The notes under the pieces: generated by a model
Seen by the model: only the letters and a program-made list of their open reading frames with translations
What the model was told of the DNA's origin: nothing
The model's database searches: none
Assembly: GCA_002337215.1 (NCBI GenBank)
Contig: DDFO01000026.1
Coordinates: 61,695 to 88,616, forward strand
Origin: Phycisphaerales bacterium UBA1926
GTDB taxonomy: Bacteria > Planctomycetota > Phycisphaerae > Phycisphaerales > UBA1924
Direction of reading: 5' to 3'
DNA: 26,922 nt
Translations under genes and position numbers: made by a program
Shown: positions 1 through 6,891 of the stretch, piece after piece
How positions within the stretch are numbered: position 1 is the first letter of the stretch
Layout: every line of letters begins with the position of its first letter

Positions 1-1
1 G

Positions 2-517
2 CCGGTGCTCACAAGGCTGGTCGTGCGATCGTGGGTCGAGCCGGGTGTCCGGCGCGGTCCGATCCGCGTCGAGCTCGCGTTGTCGGGCACGCCCCTGGAC
101 GGCCGGGACCGATCACCTCTGATCATGAACGAATTGCTGCTGAGCCACAGGCTCGACCCGGACACGGCGCTCGTGATCGTGCCGGCGAGCCCCGGCGAGG
201 TGTGGGTGGTCGAGGGCTCGGGGGAGGATCCCGCGACCGGGGAGAGCGGCGTGAACAACAGCGCGACCGAGGCCGGCCCCGAGCCTGCGCCGCGCACGCG
301 TTCGCCCGCCGACGGCGTCCTCCAGCCCCCCTCGCTGGGTGTTGGGATCGACGACGATCGCGAGGAGATGGGCCCGGCCGGGCCGAGTCCGATGCCGGCG
401 GGATCGCTGCCCGCGGGAACGTTCGGTGAGTCGCTGCTTGTTCTGCGGGGGCGGATCCTGTCCACTCCGCCCAGGCCTGCCCAGCAGGTGCTGGTGATTG
501 TCCCCTCGGCGCGGTAG
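2..517 (+). CDS. C-terminal part of an unrecognised protein (5' end outside the window)
   Basis: The reading frame is open to the left edge of the window and ends in a TAG at 517. A GTG at 5 could serve as a start, but no ribosome binding site can be judged so close to the edge, so I treat it as truncated. I recognise no family. The first half is mixed hydrophobic and charged (VVRSWVEPGVRRGPIRVELA, then MNELLLSHRLDPDTALVIV). The middle is low-complexity and rich in Pro, Gly, Ser and Glu, as in a disordered linker, and the last 30 residues (ESLLVLRGRILS...QQVLVIVPSAR) again look folded. A long antisense frame exists across the same DNA but looks like high-GC shadow. Coding on this strand is plausible, not proven. 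Confidence 0.35.
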   Translation, partial: PVLTRLVVRSWVEPGVRRGPIRVELALSGTPLDGRDRSPLIMNELLLSHRLDPDTALVIVPASPGEVWVVEGSGEDPATGESGVNNSATEAGPEPAPRTRSPADGVLQPPSLGVGIDDDREEMGPAGPSPMPAGSLPAGTFGESLLVLRGRILSTPPRPAQQVLVIVPSAR

Positions 518-599
518 CCGGCGTTGCCGTAGGCTCACACCGGGCGGGCCCCTATCGTTGCGGCCCTCCCGCACGCATCGCAGCGTCGCAATCATTCCC

Positions 600-1712
600 A
601 TGCCACGAGCCTTCTTGCCCATCCTGTTCGCGGTCACGCTCGCCATCGGCGGCGGTGCGCGGCTGGGCTGGATCCCGATCGGCGGTTCGATCGCGGGGAA
701 CGCGGTCGGCCTGGTGATCGCGCTGGTGCTCCTCGTGATCGGCGCGGACTTCATGGTCCACGGAGCCGTCCGTCTTGCGCGGAAGCTGGGCGTCAGCCCG
801 TTCTTCATCGGGGTCACGGTGGTCGCGTTCGGCACCAGCGCCCCGGAACTGGCGGCCTCCGTCGGGGCGGCGCTGAAGGACTCGGGCGGGCTCGCGGTCG
901 GCAACGTGCTCGGGTCGAACATCGCGAACATCTGTCTGATCCTGGGCGTCACCGCGATCATCAGCCCCGTGCCGATCGAGCGCTCGATCTGGCGGGTCGA
1001 TGCGCCGCTGATGTTCATCCTCACGGTGCTCGCTTCGCTGACGATGCTTGACGGGCTGTTCCCGTGGGGCCGGGCCGGCGAGGGCATCGGCTGGCGCGAC
1101 GCGGGGTTCATCGGCCGGATCGACGGGACGCTGCTCATCCTGGGGCTGATCGGCTACGTCTGGTTCAACGCCCGCTCGGGGCGGATCGATCCGGCGGAGA
1201 TCGAGCACGAGATCGAGATCGAGCTCAATGAGCCCGCCGGCAAGGGCTCGGACGAGCCGCAGGCGTTGGGGCTCAAGTCCGGGATGCTCTTCGTGATCGG
1301 CCTGGTCGGCCTCGTGCTCGGGGCGGATCTGCTCGTGCTGAACGCGCAGTCGATCGCGCTCGAACTGGGCGTGACCGAGGCGGTGATCGGGCTCACGGTC
1401 GTCGCGTTCGGGACGAGTGTCCCCGAGCTGGTCTTCAGCGCCCGCGCGGCGATGAAGGGGCACGCCGAGATCGCGGTGGGCAACATCATCGGGTCGAACG
1501 TCTTCAACCTGCTCAGCGTGCTCGGCATCGCGTCACTCGTGAGTCCGTTTCCGGTGCCCGACGATGCGACCGGGCGCGATATCTGGGTCGTCTGGGGTGT
1601 GAGCCTGGTCGCGATGATCGTGATGAAGACGCACGCCCGCGTGACACGGGCCGAGGGCATCTTCCTTGTCGCGGCGTATCTCACCTACACGCTGGCGGTC
1701 TACGTGGCGTGA
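600..1712 (+). CDS. CaCA-family Ca2+/Na+ antiporter (YrbG-like), 370 aa
   Basis: This is an inner-membrane cation exchanger of the Ca2+:cation antiporter superfamily, expected to expel Ca2+ in exchange for Na+ or H+. The diagnostic sign is two inverted alpha-repeats. The first reads GVTVVAFGTSAPELAASV followed by GNVLGSNIANICLILG. The second reads GLTVVAFGTSVPELVFS followed by GNIIGSNVFNLLSVLG. The acidic residue of each APEL/VPEL and the Asn of each GSN are the ion ligands known for this family. About ten hydrophobic helices are visible, with a hydrophilic acidic loop between the halves (IEHEIEIELNEPAGKGSDE). The reading frame extends further upstream, but the Arg-rich extension lacks protein character, so the ATG at 600 is preferred. 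The length is normal. The gene is convergent with the prepilin-like gene, with a 41 bp gap. Confidence 0.9.
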   Translation: MPRAFLPILFAVTLAIGGGARLGWIPIGGSIAGNAVGLVIALVLLVIGADFMVHGAVRLARKLGVSPFFIGVTVVAFGTSAPELAASVGAALKDSGGLAVGNVLGSNIANICLILGVTAIISPVPIERSIWRVDAPLMFILTVLASLTMLDGLFPWGRAGEGIGWRDAGFIGRIDGTLLILGLIGYVWFNARSGRIDPAEIEHEIEIELNEPAGKGSDEPQALGLKSGMLFVIGLVGLVLGADLLVLNAQSIALELGVTEAVIGLTVVAFGTSVPELVFSARAAMKGHAEIAVGNIIGSNVFNLLSVLGIASLVSPFPVPDDATGRDIWVVWGVSLVAMIVMKTHARVTRAEGIFLVAAYLTYTLAVYVA

Positions 1713-1753
1713 CGGGCGGGTTCACGACAGCGGGTCCTCGGTGGGCTGCCTGC

Positions 1754-2662
1754 CTACCGCCGGAACTCGTTGATCCCGCCGTAGGGCAGATTGATGTTGT
1801 AGAGCATGTTCGGCTCACCCGCCCGGTCGATGATGTAGATGTCGTGGCTGTTGAAGCCCTCGGCCCCCGACCCGTGGTTGGGGTTCTCGTTGTCGAAGGC
1901 CTGCGGCGGGTCGAACCGCTCGACCCGGCCGTCGAGGTAGGCGGTCATCCCGCCCCCGCGCCGATCGTCTGCGTTCCCCCCACCGTGCCGGGTGGTCCAC
2001 TGGTCCCAATTGCCCCATCGTCCGTCGGAGACGCCGCGCGGCGAGTTGTTGTTGTACCAGACCGAGCTCTCCTCGACGATCATCGGGAGCCCCGGGAACG
2101 GCTGGAGTTCCGCCGCGTTGCCGGGCACCCCGCCCCCATCGTTGGTGACCGCCATCCGCACGTCAAAGCTCGCAAAGGTCTCCGCGCCCTCGGTGTAGTC
2201 CACGAATGAAAAGTCGAAGTTGATCTCGCCCCCTGGGTAGAGATCGATGTCGTCCGGGTTGTCGGGGTCCTCGGCGATGCCGCCTGGGTCCTGCCGCTGG
2301 TTGAGCGGGCACGCGACGATCTCGACCGCGTTGTCCACGTATTCGATGAGGTACCCCTCGTCGATCCGGTCGCCCCGTTCGAAGGTGTAGGCCCAGTTCT
2401 TGGTGATGCTGGCGAAGCCGTACTGGTCGCGCCCGATGAGAATCGGCACGGTGGGCATCGTGCGGTCGCGGTTGTCGGTCGCATAGTAAAAGTTCGCCAT
2501 GCTGAGTTCGCGCATGCGGACGCGGCACGCGAGCTCGACCGCCGACGCCCGGGCGCTGCCGAGCGTGGGGAGGAGGATGCCGATCAGCAGCGCGATGATC
2601 GCGATGACGACGAGCAGTTCGATGAGCGTGAACGCGCGGGGCGTCTGTCGGTTGCTGTGCAT
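1754..2662 (-). CDS. Prepilin-type N-terminal domain protein (pseudopilin-like), 302 aa
   Basis: The N-terminus has a short basic leader ending PRA, then FTLIELLVVIAIIALLIGIL, the type IV prepilin/pseudopilin signature. Cleavage by prepilin peptidase is expected before F11, and the conserved Glu is E15 (position 5 of the mature chain). The residue before the cut is Ala10 instead of the usual Gly. After the hydrophobic helix comes a roughly 260-residue globular region with several Asp/Asn-Gly-rich turns, a CPLNQRQ segment, and a C-terminal YLDGRVERFDPP stretch typical of the large secreted pseudopilin-like proteins that planctomycetes carry in many copies. No type II secretion or pilus genes are adjacent, so it is an orphan copy and its partner machinery is unknown. 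The start at 2662 has no strong Shine-Dalgarno. Membrane or extracellular location is inferred. Confidence 0.8.
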   Translation of the reverse strand: MHSNRQTPRAFTLIELLVVIAIIALLIGILLPTLGSARASAVELACRVRMRELSMANFYYATDNRDRTMPTVPILIGRDQYGFASITKNWAYTFERGDRIDEGYLIEYVDNAVEIVACPLNQRQDPGGIAEDPDNPDDIDLYPGGEINFDFSFVDYTEGAETFASFDVRMAVTNDGGGVPGNAAELQPFPGLPMIVEESSVWYNNNSPRGVSDGRWGNWDQWTTRHGGGNADDRRGGGMTAYLDGRVERFDPPQAFDNENPNHGSGAEGFNSHDIYIIDRAGEPNMLYNINLPYGGINEFRR

Positions 2663-2991
2663 GGCATCGCCGATCGGGTCTGGGCCCCACCCGAGCGGGT
2701 GGGAATCCGGAACCTAACAGAAGTTGACACGCAGGAACAGTGTTTCGGTGACACGGCCCATCACCGGATGACGGTTCAGAGGCGGTCGCCGTTGCGGTCC
2801 ACGATCAATCAGCGGATGTCGGCCGGGTGCGCGCCGTGGTCCGCGGCCACTCCGCCGAAACCGGGAACCTGCTCGTTCTGCGATCCGGCTGTGAAATCGC
2901 GATGCGGGGATTCCCAAACAACAGGGGCGTATGGGATTGCGGCTCCGGGTCTTTCGAGCCACAATGTGAACAACGGTCTGGGGGGCGGGAA
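2663..2991. other. Intergenic region between divergent genes
   Basis: This is 329 bases between the divergent prepilin-like (minus) and DUF4870 (plus) genes, so it must hold both promoters. A TTGACA occurs on the plus strand at 2724-2729, but no good -10 follows at the right spacing. Short frames here look like high-GC shadow. The only clear signal is the purine-rich GGGGGGCGGGAA immediately before the ATG at 2992. I see no repeat or terminator. Confidence 0.4.
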
Positions 2992-3438
2992 ATGACAGTC
3001 TCGGCAGACGCATGGAACGGTCAGCGGGCGGGTCAGCACGGAGCGAGCGCTATGGAGGGGCAATTCAACGAGAAGGGTCGGTACGTCGTCGAGAATGTGA
3101 CCCACGACGATCGGACCTACTCGACGCTGATGCACCTCTCGATCCTCGCGCACTCCCTGCTGCCGGTGATCGCCTTCGCGATCCCGCTCGTGATGTGGCT
3201 CGTCAAGAAGGACGAGTCGGCCTACATCGACGACCACGGCCGCGAAGCGGTCAACTTCCAGATCTCGCTCGGCCTCTACAACATCATCGCGTCGATTCTG
3301 ATCTTCGTGCTCATCGGGATCCCGCTGCTCATCGCGCTGCAGATCTTCAGCATCGTGGTGATGATCTTCGCCGCGATGGCCGCCAACCGGGGTGAGCTCT
3401 ACCGCTACCCGGTGACGATCCGTTTCCTCAACGACTGA
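2992..3438 (+). CDS. DUF4870 (Tic20-like) small membrane protein, 148 aa
   Basis: This is a small membrane protein of the DUF4870 family, whose function is not established. The hallmark is the segment after the first helix, DESAYIDDHGREAVNFQIS (residues 74-92). Hydrophobic helices lie at about 47-70, 93-114 and 115-133. The last residues (RGELYRYPVTIRFLND) match the usual family ending. The frame is open further upstream, but the ATG at 2992 follows a purine-rich GGGGGGCGGGAA directly. A second ATG at 3052 (MEGQFNEKG) would give a 128-residue protein closer to the usual family length and cannot be excluded. Confidence 0.75.
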   Translation: MTVSADAWNGQRAGQHGASAMEGQFNEKGRYVVENVTHDDRTYSTLMHLSILAHSLLPVIAFAIPLVMWLVKKDESAYIDDHGREAVNFQISLGLYNIIASILIFVLIGIPLLIALQIFSIVVMIFAAMAANRGELYRYPVTIRFLND

Positions 3439-3454
3439 GCGAGTCCTCAAACCG

Positions 3455-3502
3455 GGCCCGAGACCGAGCCCCCAGACCGAGCCCCGAGACCGGCTCCCCG
3501 AT
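3455..3502 (+). repeat. Short tandem repeat, about three degenerate units
   Basis: In the 108 bp gap between the DUF4870 gene and the next gene, a GAGACCGAGCCCC-like unit occurs three times with small changes (cccgagaccgagc, cccagaccgagc, ccgagaccggctc). The block is C-rich on this strand. No terminator-like hairpin with a T tract is visible. Confidence 0.5.
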
Positions 3503-3546
3503 TTCCCCCGGCAACCCGGGTCGGCGTTCCCGCGTAGATTGCAGCC

Positions 3547-4209
3547 ATGGTCCCCAACGCATCCGAGATCACCCGCCGAAGGCTGACCGTTGCGACGGTG
3601 CTCCGCCTCGGTGCGTCGGCGATCACGCTCGTCGCCCTCATCCCCCTGCTGGTCCTGGTCGAGGAGATCATCGACGGTTCTTCGATGGACTCGTTCGGCG
3701 ACTGGGCGCCGTTCGTCATCCCCGCCGTCGTCTTCGCCGGCGTGGGGCTGACGATCTGGGCGATCGCGCCGGGGGTCGCCCGCCTCATGGTCCGCGTCCC
3801 CCGCGTCCCGAAATGCCCCAATTGCGGGTTCAAGCTCGACCGGCTCGCCGCCCCCACATGCCTCGAGTGCGGCTGCCCGCTCACACCTGAGTTCCTGACC
3901 TCGAAGCAGGAACGCCGCGACAACGCGCGTGAACCCGACACCGTCTGGCTCCGTCAGATCGCGACGCTCCTGATCCGCCTCTTCGCGGGCCTCGTCATGC
4001 CGATCTCGGCGATCACCGCCTTCGTGCTCGCGATCCAGGCGATCGAGTCGCCCCGCTGGAACACGTGGACGCCCGTTTTCATCTGGGCGTTTGTCGGTGT
4101 CTTCGCCTTCGGGCTCTTTCTGTTCGCCTCGTCGCTCTCGATCCTCATGGTCCCACGACGCAAACGGTTCGGCGAGCGCGATCAGCGCCCGCCCGCCCCG
4201 GCCGCCTGA
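3547..4209 (+). CDS. Zinc-ribbon membrane protein, unknown function, 220 aa
   Basis: I do not recognise a named family. The architecture is clear: two hydrophobic helices (about 17-41 and 55-80), a cytosolic-type zinc ribbon with CPNC at 90-93 and CLECGC at 105-110, then two more helices (about 135-165 and 174-202) and a basic/Pro-rich tail. The two Cys pairs are spaced as in a zinc knuckle. Such zinc-ribbon plus helices modules recur in planctomycetes, and this window has a second one, fused to PurK at 20730-22457, although there the ribbon is at the N-terminus. The 3' end overlaps the convergent gene at 4182-4988 by 28 bp. A role as a membrane sensor or scaffold is only a guess. Confidence 0.7.
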   Translation: MVPNASEITRRRLTVATVLRLGASAITLVALIPLLVLVEEIIDGSSMDSFGDWAPFVIPAVVFAGVGLTIWAIAPGVARLMVRVPRVPKCPNCGFKLDRLAAPTCLECGCPLTPEFLTSKQERRDNAREPDTVWLRQIATLLIRLFAGLVMPISAITAFVLAIQAIESPRWNTWTPVFIWAFVGVFAFGLFLFASSLSILMVPRRKRFGERDQRPPAPAA

Positions 4210-4988
4210 TCCGCAGGCCTCAGAAGGCGATCCGGTGTCACGCCCGGCGTGATCTTCCGCATCGCGAGCAGTCCCACCGCGACGACAAGGAAGCACTGGC
4301 CCGCCAGCTCGCCGATCTCCTCGACGAGCCCCACGCCGATGCCGATTCGTGCGAGCGGCCTGCCCAGGAAATCGTCGATCACGTACGACGCGGCGAGCAG
4401 CCCGAACCCGGTCGCGACAAGCCAGGCGAACGGATCCCGCCGGAAGAACCGCCTGATCCACGGGAATCGTGCCAGCGCAATCGGCGCGATCACGAGCAGC
4501 GCCGCCGCGCCCAGCACCACCGCCCACACCGCTTTGAGCCCGATCGGGACCGAACCGTCCGTCCACCAGTCGAGCCGGAACCGGACCGCCTGCGACTCAT
4601 CGAGCCCCAGCATGTGGATGTTCGCGGGGTTGAGCACCACGTGCAGATCGAGCTCGCGCATCCCCGCGAAGAGCGAGACGACGCCGAACCAGGCCGAGAT
4701 CAGCAGCAGCCTGCCCGATCGCTGCCGCGCCACGGCGACCGCCGCGAGCAGCGCCGTCACGATCCAGACGCCCACCTGCGACCACTCGATGACCGAGAAC
4801 GTCTCCGCGACGACTTCGTCGAGTTCGAGCGAGGGCTTGCGGACCGCGAGGATGGAGAGCCCGATCGCGCCGAGACCCAACGCGATCGAGATCGGGAACC
4901 CGATCGGGACCGAGCAGAGTTTGGGCGTCGCCGGGGCGGCGCGGCCCGGAGGATCGTGCGGGGTTGTCCCGGTTTCGGCGGGCGTCAC
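4182..4988 (-). CDS. Multi-pass membrane protein, unknown function, 268 aa
   Basis: This is an integral membrane protein of no family I recognise. About six hydrophobic segments are visible (roughly residues 29-49, 70-89, 93-110, 148-174, 187-207 and 222-244). A hydrophilic Pro-rich N-terminal tail precedes them, and a short loop between helices 3 and 4 contains MRELDLHVVLNPANIHMLG. Helix 1 ends LGLGAIGLSILAVRKPSLELDE. The start is a GTG at 4988, near where the divergent lptB gene begins at 5075, so the 86 bp gap should hold both promoters. It converges on, and overlaps by 28 bp, the zinc-ribbon membrane gene. The coding call rests on the clean hydrophobic periodicity, which the opposite-strand frames lack. 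Confidence 0.65.
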   Translation of the reverse strand: MTPAETGTTPHDPPGRAAPATPKLCSVPIGFPISIALGLGAIGLSILAVRKPSLELDEVVAETFSVIEWSQVGVWIVTALLAAVAVARQRSGRLLLISAWFGVVSLFAGMRELDLHVVLNPANIHMLGLDESQAVRFRLDWWTDGSVPIGLKAVWAVVLGAAALLVIAPIALARFPWIRRFFRRDPFAWLVATGFGLLAASYVIDDFLGRPLARIGIGVGLVEEIGELAGQCFLVVAVGLLAMRKITPGVTPDRLLRPADQAAGAGGR

Positions 4989-5074
4989 GCGCCGAGTCTA
5001 CGCGAGCCGCGCACGGATTGGCGACCGGGCATCCGATCCAGACCCACCCGCTGCGGGGCCGATAGACTGTCGGC

Positions 5075-5854
5075 ATGCCGATCCTCGAGGCCGACAAACT
5101 CCGCAAGTCGTTCAACGGTCGCGTCGTGGTCCAGGACGTTTCCCTCCGCGTCGAGGAAGCCGAGACGGTGGGCCTGCTGGGCCGGAACGGCGCCGGGAAG
5201 ACGACGAGTTTCCGCATGACGATCGGGATGATCGAGCCCGACGCCGGGAAGGTCTTCTTCCAGGGGGAAGAGGTCACCGGGCTGCCCATGTACCGCCACG
5301 CCCGCAAGGGCATGGGCTACCTGAGCCAGGAGCCGAGCGCCTTCCAGCGGATGACCTGCGAGCAGAACCTGCTGGCGATTCTTGAGACCGTGCCCGGCCT
5401 GAACCGCAAGCAGCGCAAGAAGCGGGCCGGCGAATTGCTCGAACAGTTCGGGCTCATCAAGAAGACCAAAGAACCCGCCCGCACCTGCTCGGGGGGCGAA
5501 CGCCGCAAACTCGAGATCGCGCGCGCGCTGGTGACCAATCCCAAGCTGGTTTTGCTCGATGAGCCGTTCAGCGGGGTGGATCCGATCGCCGTCGAGGACC
5601 TGCAGCGCGAGGTCAAGCGCCTCAACACCGACTTCGGGATCGCGATCCTGATCACAGATCACAACGTGCAGCAGACGCTGAGCGTCTGCGATCGGGCGTA
5701 CATCGTCAACGAGGGGCACATCCTCGCCGAGGGCACGCCCCAGCAGCTCATCAACAACGAGATGGTCCGCCGGGTCTACTTGGGCAGCCTGTTCCGGGGT
5801 GACGAGTTCGACAACACGTCCGCCGTCGCGCGGGTCGGCGAGGGGGTCGCGTGA
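5075..5854 (+). CDS. lptB: LptB-type ABC ATPase of lipopolysaccharide export, 259 aa
   Basis: This is the cytoplasmic ATPase of the Lpt transenvelope complex, which powers extraction of lipopolysaccharide from the inner membrane by LptFG. All ABC elements are present: Walker A GRNGAGKT at 36-43, the Q-loop Gln85 in YLSQEPSAFQRMT, the signature CSGGERRK at 138-145 (Cys in place of the usual Leu), Walker B LVLLDEPFSGVDP from 158, and the H-loop His196 in ITDHNVQ. The SQEPSAFQRMT stretch and the DHNVQ end are characteristic of LptB rather than other ABC ATPases. The C-terminus extends about 18 residues beyond the E. coli protein. lptA, lptC and lptFG are not in the window. The stop overlaps the start of the PEGA lipoprotein gene (GTGA), so the two are probably coupled. 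Confidence 0.88.
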   Translation: MPILEADKLRKSFNGRVVVQDVSLRVEEAETVGLLGRNGAGKTTSFRMTIGMIEPDAGKVFFQGEEVTGLPMYRHARKGMGYLSQEPSAFQRMTCEQNLLAILETVPGLNRKQRKKRAGELLEQFGLIKKTKEPARTCSGGERRKLEIARALVTNPKLVLLDEPFSGVDPIAVEDLQREVKRLNTDFGIAILITDHNVQQTLSVCDRAYIVNEGHILAEGTPQQLINNEMVRRVYLGSLFRGDEFDNTSAVARVGEGVA

Positions 5855-6267
5855 AACGGTCATTCGTGCTTTCTGGCCTGTCCCTGCTCGCCCTCACCGG
5901 GTGTGTCGATCGCAAGATTCGCATCACCAGCGAGCCCCCGGGTGCCCGGGTCTGGCTCAATGACACCGAGATCGGTACCACCCCCGCCGAGGCGGATTTC
6001 CGTTTCTATGGTCGCTACGACGTCCGCCTCGAGAAGGCCGGCTACGAGCCGCTCTGGACGGATAAGAAGGCCTACGCCCCGGTCTGGCAATACCCCGGGA
6101 TCGATCTCGCGGCCGACCTGATCCCGCTCCGATTCGACGACACCGTGGAATGGCACTTCGATCTCGAACCATCGCTTGAAACCACGACCGAACCCGCGGC
6201 GCTGCGGAACGATCTCGTCGAACGCGCGAGCGAGCTCCGCGAACGGGCCGCCGCCGATCGCCAATAA
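5851..6267 (+). CDS. PEGA-domain lipoprotein, 138 aa
   Basis: The N-terminus is a lipoprotein signal peptide: MKRSFVLSG, a hydrophobic stretch, then the lipobox LTGC with Cys18 as the lipidated residue. Directly after it comes one PEGA domain (about 21-65): IRITSEPPGARVWLND, EIGTTPAEADF, then YDVRLEKAGYEP. The remaining part is polar and ends in a helix rich in Glu, Arg and Ala. PEGA domains are thought to bind cell-wall or surface components, but the substrate here is unknown. The GTG start at 5851 overlaps the lptB stop by four bases, implying co-translation with an LPS-export ATPase and suggesting an outer-membrane role. That functional link is inference. Confidence 0.8.
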   Translation: MKRSFVLSGLSLLALTGCVDRKIRITSEPPGARVWLNDTEIGTTPAEADFRFYGRYDVRLEKAGYEPLWTDKKAYAPVWQYPGIDLAADLIPLRFDDTVEWHFDLEPSLETTTEPAALRNDLVERASELRERAAADRQ

Positions 6268-6393
6268 AGCCCGCAGAGGTCCTATCAAGAAAACTCGGGA
6301 ATCAGCTGTCGTCTCGCGTGAGCCGGGCTGTGTTTCTGCGCTTCCGAGTTCCGGGGCAGGCCGCATTGCGTCGGCCGGCTCCTGAAAAGACTC

Positions 6394-6427
6394 GTCTTGT
6401 CGGGAGACAGGTCTTGTCGGGAGACAG
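6394..6427 (+). repeat. Perfect 17-bp tandem direct repeat, two copies
   Basis: GTCTTGTCGGGAGACAG occurs twice head to tail (6394-6410 and 6411-6427). Each unit contains the small palindrome TGTC-GGGA-GACA, so the pair could form two tiny hairpins or serve as a double protein-binding site. It lies just beyond the T tract of the minus-strand terminator. Confidence 0.8.
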
Positions 6428-6430
6428 GGA

Positions 6431-6460
6431 CAAAAAGAAACCCCCGCGTGGCGCGGGGGT
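6431..6460 (-). terminator. Intrinsic terminator of the putative structured RNA
   Basis: Read on the minus strand, a perfect 9-bp stem ACCCCCGCG / CGCGGGGGT with a three-base loop is followed by TTTCTTTTTG. On the plus strand the stem is preceded by A-rich sequence and has no T tract, so it terminates minus-strand transcripts. No protein gene on the minus strand lies upstream of it, which is the main argument for a non-coding RNA here. Confidence 0.75.
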
Positions 6461-6631
6461 CTCAAAGCGACGCCGGGCCGTGGCGTAGCCCGACGCCAGG
6501 TGGGTAGGCGTCTGTATACCGAAGGCCACAAGGGCTGGTGCCCTGTCTCCCCGGCAGTTGCCGGAACATACCGCATCTCGCGGTGCTGTGGCCGCCGAGC
6601 ATCGGCGGGGCAGTCCGAGAATATATCTCGG
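6431..6631 (-). ncRNA. Putative structured non-coding RNA, class unknown
   Basis: Nearly every base from 6440 to 6631 can be placed in perfect short stems. Going along the minus strand these are: CCGAGA-loop-TCTCGG (6615-6631); a 7-bp stem CCGCCGA/TCGGCGG with a 3-base loop (6592-6608); a 70-nt four-way junction closed by GGCCACA/TGTGGCC (6524-6593) containing three 5-bp hairpins; an outer GACGCC/GGCGTC stem (6469-6512) enclosing TGGCGT/ACGCCA; and the terminator hairpin. I compared it by eye with tRNA, tmRNA, RNase P RNA, SRP RNA and 6S RNA and found none of their conserved sequences. Orientation is set by the terminator; the 5' end is unknown. A TATATT at 6625-6620 on the minus strand could be a -10 box but lacks a good -35. 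Confidence 0.4.
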
Positions 6632-6891
6632 AGGGTGACGCGTCGATGCTGCGTGGCGCACGCCGGACCGCTCTGGGCGGACACGGCTCGGTCTTGTGTC
6701 AAGATACTGCTGAATCTGGGTTTGGCCATAAAATCGGGGGATCCCCCCGCAATTCTTCCCTCGGATTCGCCCGTTTCTCGGGGTGCTCCAGATGAAATCG
6801 GGCCTTCGGCGGAATGGACAGGTCGCGAATCGACCGCCGTCAGACCGCCTTGTGTGAATCCAGAGCCCACGATCCCTGCGTACGCTGCGGT

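Larger units (their letters stand above)
6268..6891. other. 624-bp gene-free region rich in perfect hairpins
   Basis: This is the gap between the PEGA lipoprotein gene and mqnA. It holds a 17-bp tandem repeat, an intrinsic terminator reading on the minus strand, and a run of perfect hairpins from 6440 to 6631 listed separately. Further hairpins are CGGGGG-ATC-CCCCCG at about 6735-6749 and a weaker GACAC/GTGTC pair near 6680-6700. The short frames across it lack protein character. The mqnA promoter should lie in its right half; I could not settle on -35/-10 boxes. Confidence 0.6.

Noticed and set aside
113..1463. Long minus-strand frames across the first gene and the antiporter
   Set aside because: They are antisense to a clear membrane protein, rich in Arg, Pro and Asp/Glu repeats, with no recognisable motif; typical shadows in high-GC DNA.
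2724..2729. A TTGACA as the promoter of the DUF4870 gene
   Set aside because: No acceptable -10 sequence follows at 16-18 bases, and the gene starts more than 250 bases downstream.
2809..4566. A 585-codon minus-strand frame over the DUF4870 and zinc-ribbon genes
   Set aside because: Highly charged low-complexity composition and antisense to two proteins with clear membrane and zinc motifs.
6524..6593. A tRNA gene
   Set aside because: The 7-bp end stem and three inner hairpins suggest one, but the loops have 4-5 bases, no TTC-type T-loop or GG D-loop exists and no 7-base anticodon loop can be drawn on either strand.
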